From an uncultured Verrucomicrobiota bacterium (lineage in GTDB: Bacteria > Verrucomicrobiota > Kiritimatiellia > RFP12 > UBA3636): a DNA stretch of 9,591 nucleotides. The stretch's first letter is position 1. Each line of letters opens with the position of its first letter. The notes under the pieces were generated by a model. That model ran no database searches, was not told the DNA's origin, and was given only the letters and a program-made list of their open reading frames with translations. Positions 1-5,259 of this stretch are shown here, piece after piece. Both the position numbers and the translations under genes were made by a program. The stretch is from contig CAMOEO010000096.1 in assembly GCA_946612175.1 (NCBI GenBank), positions 1 through 9,591 of the forward strand, given 5' to 3'.

Positions 1-2
1 CC

Positions 3-2216
3 AACATCACCTTCGACCTCGTCTCCAACGAACCCGTCACCGGCATCGTCTACCGTTGCTACCGCTACCAGGCCGTCTCCTCCGGCTTCCTCCGCCTCGG
101 CACCCGGCTCGACACCGACGGCGACGGCCTGACCGACTCCGCCGAAATGCTCGTCCATGGTACGCGCCCGGACAGGCTCGACACCGACGGGGACGGCGTG
201 CCGGACGGCATCTCGCCAATGGACTGGTTCTCGAACCCGCTCTGGGCGACAAACGGCATGGACGCCGACTTCCTCGTCGACATCGTCGCGCCGACCGACG
301 GAAGCGCCGAAACCGTTCTGACACTGGACGAATGGCGGATTCCGCTTTCCCCGAGGGCGGGCCCCTGGGCGTTCTCCCTTCCTCCCGGGGAAATCGTCTC
401 GTGTTCCGTAGCCTCCACGGGTCCATTCTTCGTCCTTTGGGCCGGAACGTCCGGCGGTTCGTTCTGGAATCTTCCGGAATCCTTCGAGAAGCCCGTCTGG
501 ACGTATGGCATGTTGTCCGTTTCCGGCAACCACGAGACCGCCGGCTCCTGCCAGATCGCCGTTCCCGTCCTGACCGTCACCCCAATCCTCCCTGCACCGT
601 CGATTCCCGCAACATCCCCTTCCGGGAGCCATGTCTCGTCCGACGGATCGGTCTGCGTCCATGCAAGCGATGGGATTCAGCGTTTCGCCTGGACGATCGC
701 CCCCTCCATCGCCGGATCTGGACGGACGCCGTCCGTCACGGGCGCCGTCCGACTGGACTCGGAGGGCCCCTACATCGATGTCTCGGATGCGACAGACGTC
801 CGAACGGGATCCCTTTCCTTCGCAGAAAACGCCGGCGGAAACGGCATCGGAACGATTTGGGGGACGCTTTCGGCGACACTTTCCGCGCATCGGTGCGACG
901 CGACGGAAGACAACGACTGGACCTGCTCCGTCTGCGGCTGCACGCACTTCCGGGACTGCCGCTTCTCCGTCTCCCCGAATGGAAACGCGGTCCGGTGCAA
1001 GTCCCCGACCCGGATTCATCTGACGGCGAACAAGCCCGTCAACTGGGACATCTCCTCCCCAAAGTCGGACGGCATGCGCCTGTATCCATCCGCTACGGGA
1101 GGCGTCCCGTCGACATCGCTCCCGAACGCCAACGAGGCGTGGGTCTCCGCGGGCGAATGGCCCGAGGCCTGCCTGGTCACGGCAAGCTCGCCGGCAGATC
1201 CCTTCTTCTCCGAGACGACGAAGGTCTGGTCCCTTGCCGTCTGCCTCGCGCCCATCACGGGGGAGCAGGATTCGCGGGGGTACATCGTAAACCCCGCCGG
1301 TTCGGCCGTCGGATGGACCGAAACGTTCCGGATCGAAATCGATCCGGAGGAATACGTGGCGGAGTCCGGAGCCCGATGGATGTCATCGTTCGGGGCCGCG
1401 ATTTCCCCGGCGCCATCCGCCGAAGCCCGGGCGACCTTCTCGACCGCGGGAACGGACCTGCTCTTCTTCCTCATGCCGGGGTATCTCGGAGATCTTCCCC
1501 AAACACTATGCGAAGTGTATCCGTCCGTATCCCGCGTCCCCTTGTACCGGTTCTATATTCTCGACGAGAACGGGAACCGGCCCTCAAATCTTCCCGACAC
1601 AAATGATGACTTGGCGGAAATCAACCGCATCTGGCGCCAGGCCGGCATGGAGTTCTATTGGGCCGGAGCCACAGACATCTCGAATCATTCTTCATATTTC
1701 ATCGTCAATGGAAACGAGTCCTTTCTTGAAGATCTTTGCTCGGTAATGCCTTCTCCAAACGGCGTTCGGATATGTTTTGTTCAGAGTGTTCAGACTCATA
1801 AAGGTTTTGCTTACGAATTGGATGCTGGACTTGGACAATCGTTTGGAATCGTTTGTCCCGCCACTTGCGATAGCATTACTCTCGCCCATGAAATCGGCCA
1901 TTCATGTGGACTGGAAGACATCTACACACCAGACCAATCGTCACCTGACGAACTTCTGCAACTTTTCAATGAACCTTTGAAAACATCCGACTGTCCATCG
2001 GATGGCACAGGGAGCACTTTCTATTCGGATTCTATTTCGCTTGGATCGGCGATCGACTCGTTGTTGATGAATGGAAGAGGTTTTCTTACTCATCAGGTTG
2101 ATATTCCTAGGGGGAGAATAAAAGGATTTGACGATAGAGACACTCTCGTCCATCTCCGCACAGGACTTTTGGAGTTGGATAGATCACCATCATCGCTGGA
2201 ATCATCGGAACCTTGA
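3..2216 (+). CDS. Secreted/surface metzincin-like zinc metallopeptidase, 5' partial
   Basis: The frame is open from the left edge, so the true start and any signal peptide lie upstream; 737 codons plus the stop are visible. Near the N-terminal end are two Asp-rich calcium-binding repeats of the thrombospondin type-3 kind (LDTDGDGLTD at 108-137, LDTDGDGVPD at 177-206), typical of secreted proteins. A beta-rich Ser/Thr/Pro/Gly stretch follows, with a Cys cluster at 894-959. The catalytic domain starts near 1480. It contains NRIWRQAGMEF, then HEIGHSCGLED at 1887-1919, which fits the metzincin pattern HExxHxxGxx(H/D) with Asp as third zinc ligand, then a candidate Met-turn (SLLMNG, Met codon 2067-2069). 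The stop lies 2 bp before P1, suggesting translational coupling. Base composition falls abruptly after 1654. The peptidase assignment rests on these motifs; the exact family and substrate are unknown. Confidence 0.85.
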   Translation, partial: NITFDLVSNEPVTGIVYRCYRYQAVSSGFLRLGTRLDTDGDGLTDSAEMLVHGTRPDRLDTDGDGVPDGISPMDWFSNPLWATNGMDADFLVDIVAPTDGSAETVLTLDEWRIPLSPRAGPWAFSLPPGEIVSCSVASTGPFFVLWAGTSGGSFWNLPESFEKPVWTYGMLSVSGNHETAGSCQIAVPVLTVTPILPAPSIPATSPSGSHVSSDGSVCVHASDGIQRFAWTIAPSIAGSGRTPSVTGAVRLDSEGPYIDVSDATDVRTGSLSFAENAGGNGIGTIWGTLSATLSAHRCDATEDNDWTCSVCGCTHFRDCRFSVSPNGNAVRCKSPTRIHLTANKPVNWDISSPKSDGMRLYPSATGGVPSTSLPNANEAWVSAGEWPEACLVTASSPADPFFSETTKVWSLAVCLAPITGEQDSRGYIVNPAGSAVGWTETFRIEIDPEEYVAESGARWMSSFGAAISPAPSAEARATFSTAGTDLLFFLMPGYLGDLPQTLCEVYPSVSRVPLYRFYILDENGNRPSNLPDTNDDLAEINRIWRQAGMEFYWAGATDISNHSSYFIVNGNESFLEDLCSVMPSPNGVRICFVQSVQTHKGFAYELDAGLGQSFGIVCPATCDSITLAHEIGHSCGLEDIYTPDQSSPDELLQLFNEPLKTSDCPSDGTGSTFYSDSISLGSAIDSLLMNGRGFLTHQVDIPRGRIKGFDDRDTLVHLRTGLLELDRSPSSLESSEP
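108..209 (+). other. Two Asp-rich calcium-binding (TSP3-like) repeats
   Basis: Two copies of LDTDGDG(L/V)xD lie 69 bp apart inside the peptidase gene. Regularly spaced Asp residues in DxDxDG form are the classic calcium-binding loop of thrombospondin type-3 and related repeats. In bacteria they are common in large secreted or surface proteins, where they often act as rigid linkers. More repeats may lie upstream of the window. Confidence 0.8.
1479..1654 (+). repeat. Repeat B, copy 1 (start of the peptidase catalytic domain)
   Basis: This 176-bp segment recurs at 3128-3303. By hand alignment there are 15 mismatches and no gaps. Eleven are silent; the other four change two codons (Asn to Asp, Asn to Gly). 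Identity starts at a GGG and stops sharply after ATGGAGTT. It encodes the first part of the catalytic domain, upstream of the zinc motif. Confidence 0.95.
1887..1919 (+). other. Zinc-binding motif HExxHxxGxxD
   Basis: The codons read HEIGHSCGLED. The two His and the final Asp are the expected zinc ligands and the Glu the general base of a metzincin. Asp instead of His as third ligand is known in some metzincins, for example snapalysin. This whole site is missing from the second copy of the gene at 3128-3463. Confidence 0.85.
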
Positions 2217-2218
2217 AA

Positions 2219-2917
2219 ATGAATGCAAAATCGGCCCCTCTCTTCTTGACAATTTGCCTTTTGTTCATGTTTTTCTCAATGCCGGCTGCAACGTTCGGAG
2301 CTGGAATCGTTCCCGCACCCTCCAACTCGTCACCTCCTCCTCTTCCTTCTCCTTCGGTCGACTACTGGTCGAACCTGACGAATTCCCTCTTGGGACTCCG
2401 GTCGAACCTGTTCTTCCCTGATGGAATTCCGGCCCAAATCGATTTTCGGGACTGGTTGGCAAGCGAAACCAACGTTCTTGCGCGGGAAAAAGGGGTATGC
2501 GCGATCCTTCGAAGGGACGGAACCAACGCGATCCCCTTTCTGCAATGGATGGCGGTGTTCCGCCCCGAATGGACATCGGAGGAGACTCTAGCCTATGCGG
2601 AAATCGATGACTTTCCCCCATGGTGGGATTCGAGCCACCCGTCTCGCTGGACGGCGCAAGAGCTCGCGGTCTTTTCCGACTTCTTCCGTTCGCGCATGCC
2701 CGTATCGACGAACTGGCAGTCTCGCGTGATGCTGGACCGTTTCTTTCTCCGGGCGGATTCTACCTGGAAGTCCTCCCCGGAACGTCTCGTCTTTCTGGAA
2801 CGATCGCTGGCCCTATCCCGCACCGAGACGGCAAGCAATTCCATTTTGAGACTGATGGAGTGCCGGTTGACGCCGGAAGACACGAACCTCGCATCGCGAA
2901 TCCGCGTCCGCTGGTAA
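2219..2917 (+). CDS. P1: secreted protein, first of three tandem paralogues
   Basis: 232 residues of unknown function. ATG 2219 is preferred over TTG 2213 because it sits 2 bp after the peptidase stop and starts a clean signal peptide: Lys near the N-terminus, a hydrophobic core (LFLTICLLFMFFSM), then AATFGA. A Pro/Ser-rich linker follows. The mature part shares ordered blocks with P2 and P3: FPDGIP, DGTNAIPF, STNWQSR, DRFFLRAD, TWKSS and FLER. The GTNAIPF block, followed by a charged helix, resembles a HEAT-type repeat unit, so an all-helical fold is plausible (inference). It probably acts outside the cytoplasm, with the adjacent peptidase. Its last ten codons and stop recur just upstream of intact ptsP (5212-5244). 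No catalytic motif was seen. Confidence 0.8.
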   Translation: MNAKSAPLFLTICLLFMFFSMPAATFGAGIVPAPSNSSPPPLPSPSVDYWSNLTNSLLGLRSNLFFPDGIPAQIDFRDWLASETNVLAREKGVCAILRRDGTNAIPFLQWMAVFRPEWTSEETLAYAEIDDFPPWWDSSHPSRWTAQELAVFSDFFRSRMPVSTNWQSRVMLDRFFLRADSTWKSSPERLVFLERSLALSRTETASNSILRLMECRLTPEDTNLASRIRVRW

Positions 2918-3130
2918 CGGAGCCCCAAAGACATGGAAAAAACCTCCCCTCCACCAGATCCCCCCGCGCCCCCCGCGCCCGATGCGCGGACGGGCACGCG
3001 CGGCTTTCTCGACGCGACGGTCGAGCGGTTCGTGCGCGAGTTCCGCGCCGACCGCGCGCAGCTCTTCCTCTACGACGAAGAGTCCAACACGCTCACGCTC
3101 CGCGCCGCGCACGGCTACCCGGCCTTCGGG
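2884..3130 (+). repeat. Repeat A, copy 1 (P1 tail + spacer + ptsP 5' end)
   Basis: This 247-bp direct repeat matches 5211-5457 at a constant offset of 2327 bp with two mismatches (3079 A/G and 3124 C/G), both at silent third codon positions of the ptsP frame. It covers the last ten codons and stop of P1, the 15-bp spacer with GGAG, and the first 66 codons of ptsP. It ends in GGG, which is also the first triplet of repeat B copy 2. Confidence 0.97.
2919..2922 (+). promoter_or_regulatory. Shine-Dalgarno site of the chimeric ORF
   Basis: GGAG lies 10 nt before ATG 2933 and overlaps the base after the P1 stop. The identical site, spacing and start precede intact ptsP at 5246-5249, so the chimera inherited the ptsP translation signal. 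It is one of the few clear ribosome-binding sites in the window. Confidence 0.6.
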
Positions 3131-3463
3131 TATCTCGGAGATCTTCCCCAAACGCTGTGCGAAGTGTATCCGTCCGTATCCCGCGTTCCCCTGTACCGGT
3201 TCTACATCCTCGACGAGAACGGGGACCGGCCCTCAAATCTTCCTGACACGGGCGACGACTTGGCGGAAATCAACCGCATCTGGCGACAGGCTGGCATGGA
3301 GTTGATCTCTTCTTTACTGATGTTCGGAGTTCACGAATCCGATCAGTCCGTGGACTTGCCACGTAGCTCTGTGCGAGCCGCCGATTATGAAGGAAATGTG
3401 GCATTTCCTAAAAACGGGCTTTCCAACTTGCATAGAACCCCTTCCTCCATTGTCGAACCTTGA
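2933..3463 (+). CDS. Chimeric ORF: ptsP N-terminus fused to a zinc-site-less peptidase C-terminus
   Basis: 176 residues, uninterrupted, in three parts. Residues 1-66 equal the N-terminus of PtsP: the Pro/Ala-rich leader and the start of the GAF domain. At residue 66 (Gly, codon GGG at 3128-3130) it switches in frame to the start of the metzincin domain (YLGDLPQTLC to RQAGMEL). From 3304 it aligns without gaps to the peptidase C-terminus from the Met-turn on (ISSLLM against IDSLLM, VDLPR against VDIPR, RTPSSI against RSPSSL). Relative to the intact gene, 132 codons are missing, including HExxHxxGxxD, so it cannot be an active peptidase. It has no signal peptide and is only a partial GAF domain. 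It ends 1 bp before P2 and may survive by keeping ribosomes running into P2. Most likely a rearrangement product; stable protein is doubtful. Confidence 0.6.
   Translation: MEKTSPPPDPPAPPAPDARTGTRGFLDATVERFVREFRADRAQLFLYDEESNTLTLRAAHGYPAFGYLGDLPQTLCEVYPSVSRVPLYRFYILDENGDRPSNLPDTGDDLAEINRIWRQAGMELISSLLMFGVHESDQSVDLPRSSVRAADYEGNVAFPKNGLSNLHRTPSSIVEP
3128..3303 (+). repeat. Repeat B, copy 2
   Basis: Partner of 1479-1654 at a constant offset of 1649 bp, 15 mismatches in 176 bp, no gaps. The first three bases (GGG) are shared with the end of repeat A, so the junction between the two unrelated sequences has 3 bp of microhomology. Confidence 0.95.
3128..3463 (+). pseudogene. Truncated second copy of the metallopeptidase gene (catalytic core deleted)
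   Basis: Bases 3128-3303 match 1479-1654 and 3304-3463 correspond to about 2051-2216 of the intact gene; the 396 bp equivalent to 1655-2050 are absent. The missing part carries the zinc-binding helix. The front part is about 91% identical in nucleotides with mostly silent changes, so it diverged while still coding for a functional protein. The tail is more diverged but aligns clearly in protein. The 5' part of the gene was replaced by ptsP sequence. Confidence 0.85.
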
Positions 3464-3464
3464 T

Positions 3465-4157
3465 ATGAAAAACAAATTCCACTCGGGCTCCATGGCCTTT
3501 TCAATCTTCTGTTTAGGCATGGCCGCCATTGGTCTCTGTCGCGCGGACAACGCGGAAGAACGAGATTCTCCTCCGCTGGGCCGATCCTCGGAGGCCTATT
3601 GGAACGCCATCGTCGCCGAGGTTCGCGGCCCCAAGGCGGCACGAATCTTCCCGGAAGGAATTCCGACCAATACGGACTTTTCTCTCTGGATCACCTCGAC
3701 GACGAACGCCTGGGCCCGAGAACGCTCGGTTTCCGCCGTTGTCTCCTTGGAGGGCACCAATGCCATTCCATTTCTTGCATGGCTGGAACGTCGGACTCCG
3801 GAGTGGAGGCGAGCCCGTGAAAGCGCATTCCTCAACATTTCGGCAACGGCGCCCTACTTTTCCACGAATCCGCCGCCACGGTGGAATCAGGATGAAGTTG
3901 CCGTATTTACCGGTTTTTTTCGCGACCGGTTCGACAGCGAGACCAATTGGCAGTGTCGTGTGAAAATGGACGACTTTCTTCTACAAACGGACCCGGACTG
4001 GAAGGCCTCCGACGAGCGACTGGCCTTTCTGGAACGATCCCACGAGCTTTGCCGGACCGTCGCGACAAGCAACGCCATTCTGGAAACAATCCAGGATCGT
4101 CTGATTCCCGTCGATGTCGAGGCCTACGAGCGCCACATGCGGATGATTCGATGGTAG
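3465..4157 (+). CDS. P2: secreted protein, second tandem paralogue
   Basis: 230 residues from ATG 3465, 1 bp after the stop of the chimeric ORF. This start gives a signal peptide (MKNKF, hydrophobic stretch to IGLC, then RADNAEE), whereas an upstream in-frame ATG at 3387 would run through the preceding gene. It is clearly homologous to P1 along its length: FPEGIPTNTDFSLW against FPDGIPAQIDFRDW, EGTNAIPFLAW against DGTNAIPFLQW, SETNWQCR against VSTNWQSR, DPDWKASDERLAFLERS against DSTWKSSPERLVFLERS, and both end in Arg-Trp. The junction GAACCTTGA just before the start is the same as that before P1. Function unknown; extracytoplasmic location inferred. The partner peptidase upstream lacks its active site, so P2 may have lost its original context. 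Confidence 0.8.
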   Translation: MKNKFHSGSMAFSIFCLGMAAIGLCRADNAEERDSPPLGRSSEAYWNAIVAEVRGPKAARIFPEGIPTNTDFSLWITSTTNAWARERSVSAVVSLEGTNAIPFLAWLERRTPEWRRARESAFLNISATAPYFSTNPPPRWNQDEVAVFTGFFRDRFDSETNWQCRVKMDDFLLQTDPDWKASDERLAFLERSHELCRTVATSNAILETIQDRLIPVDVEAYERHMRMIRW

Positions 4158-4164
4158 TTTTGAC

Positions 4165-4347
4165 ATGAACACCATTTTGACTGCATTCGCTCTTTTCGCC
4201 TTCTGTCCGCTTCTCCGCGGTGAAAGCCCGGCAACGTCCCTCGAAGGGGTTCTTTCTGACGAGCAGCTCGTCCTCAGAGCCAAGCAGATCGTCAACAACC
4301 TTCCATGCGGAATTCTCGACGTTTGGCGCGAACCCGGATCCATGTGA
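4165..4347 (+). CDS. Small secreted hypothetical protein (60 aa)
   Basis: It starts 7 bp after the P2 stop and ends 25 bp before P3. The N-terminus looks like a signal peptide: MNTILTAFALFAFCPLLRG followed by ESPATS, so the mature peptide would be only about 40 residues. The rest (SDEQLVLRAKQIVNN, then CGILDVWREPGSM) could form one amphipathic helix with a single Cys. No Shine-Dalgarno site is visible, but the position between two genes with tiny gaps favours real translation. It could be a small secreted factor or the surviving front of another decayed P-type gene; no P-family block is recognisable, so the second reading is unsupported. Function unknown. Confidence 0.5.
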   Translation: MNTILTAFALFAFCPLLRGESPATSLEGVLSDEQLVLRAKQIVNNLPCGILDVWREPGSM

Positions 4348-4372
4348 GACCATTACCGAAGAAAACAAGAAC

Positions 4373-5107
4373 ATGAAATCGAAACTGATCGCGTTGTCCG
4401 TCTGCACCGTGATGGCAACCTGTCTTGCCGGGAGATTCATACCGGAAGGATTCGCGCCGGATGTCGCGTCCTTCGATCTCCTTCCCCACGACCATTCGTT
4501 CTATTGGACGGCCATGTCGGAAAGCACGAATTGGTACCATGGGCTGATGACAAGAGAAGTGCTGGTCCGGACGAACGGCGTCATCTCGTTCGAATGGGAA
4601 AATCGGATCGACACGAACAAGACGATGCGCGAGTTTTTTTCCACCGAAAGAGAATTGCAGTTGCACCAAGGGGTGCTGGACTTGATCTGGGACGAAGAAG
4701 GGACGAACGCCCTGCCCTTTTTCGCGAGCGTGATCTCTTCTCCCGGGTGGCCTCTCTTCGACCGGTTTTGGGCATACCACCTTTTGTCGGACGTTCCCCG
4801 GTACTGGGAGGACGAGCCGCGACACGGCATGACGTCGAACGAGGTCTCCGCCATCCGGGAGACGATCGAATCGGTGATGCATGCGGAAACGAACTGGAAC
4901 TGCAGGACCGAGTGCGACCGGTTTTTCCTCGCCACGGATCCCGCATGGAAAACGTCCGAGGTCCGGCGGGCGTATCTGGAAGAGACCCTGAGGCACGCCG
5001 ATTCGGAGCTCGACCGATGGAATACGCAAAACCGCCTGAACAAACTTTCCATCCCCTACGATCTCGATTACATGCGAAGGATGGGCGAGTACAACATCAT
5101 GCTCTAG
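4373..5107 (+). CDS. P3: secreted protein, third and most diverged paralogue
   Basis: 244 residues from ATG 4373, chosen because it begins a signal peptide (MKSKLIALSVCTVMATCLAG); the frame opens further upstream only by running through the 60-aa ORF. The C-terminal two thirds keep the P-family order: EEGTNALPFFASV, then AETNWNCRTECDRFFLATDPAWKTSEVRR, then YLEE. P1 and P2 have the same motifs at the same spacing. The N-terminal third differs, is rich in Thr-Asn pairs and lacks the FP(D/E)GIP block in its usual place; FIPEGFAPD soon after the signal peptide may be its counterpart. The tail ends in YNIML instead of Arg-Trp. No peptidase relic precedes it. A 103-bp stretch without a recognisable gene follows, then the P1-tail remnant. 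Confidence 0.8.
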   Translation: MKSKLIALSVCTVMATCLAGRFIPEGFAPDVASFDLLPHDHSFYWTAMSESTNWYHGLMTREVLVRTNGVISFEWENRIDTNKTMREFFSTERELQLHQGVLDLIWDEEGTNALPFFASVISSPGWPLFDRFWAYHLLSDVPRYWEDEPRHGMTSNEVSAIRETIESVMHAETNWNCRTECDRFFLATDPAWKTSEVRRAYLEETLRHADSELDRWNTQNRLNKLSIPYDLDYMRRMGEYNIML

Positions 5108-5211
5108 ATCAGGGCCCTGTTCCGAAAGCCAACGACCAACTCCTTTCTCCCATCCTTTCTCCGTTTGGGATCCCTTTTCCCTTCCAAGACCGTGTCATCC
5201 AGAAACATCGG

Positions 5212-5244
5212 AACCTCGCATCGCGAATCCGCGTCCGCTGGTAA
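5212..5244 (+). pseudogene. Remnant of the 3' end of a P1-type gene upstream of ptsP
   Basis: The codons read NLASRIRVRW and stop, identical in DNA to the end of P1 (2885-2917). No P-family sequence is recognisable just upstream (5108-5210) and there is no start signal, so this is a stub. It shows that a P1-type gene once sat directly before ptsP, or that this tail travelled with the ptsP start when the block was copied. Confidence 0.75.
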
Positions 5245-5245
5245 C

Positions 5246-5249
5246 GGAG
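5246..5249 (+). promoter_or_regulatory. Shine-Dalgarno site of ptsP
   Basis: GGAG lies 10 nt upstream of ATG 5260, supporting this start. No convincing -35/-10 pair was found in the 152 bp between P3 and ptsP. Confidence 0.55.
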
Positions 5250-5259
5250 CCCCAAAGAC

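Noticed and set aside
1327..1348. 10-bp perfect inverted repeat with a 2-bp spacer
   Set aside because: It lies inside the peptidase coding sequence, its loop is too short for a normal hairpin, and no T-run follows; probably chance.
56..1606. 516-codon plus-strand frame overlapping the peptidase gene
   Set aside because: Arg/Pro-rich without domains; the alternative frame holds the calcium repeats and runs into the zinc motif.
5110..5119. CAGGGCCCTG palindrome just after the P3 stop
   Set aside because: It has no loop and no T-run, so it is not a terminator; no regulator gene or second site supports an operator.
5165..5193. TTGGGA as a possible -35 box upstream of ptsP
   Set aside because: No acceptable -10 hexamer at 16-18 bp spacing, so no promoter is called.
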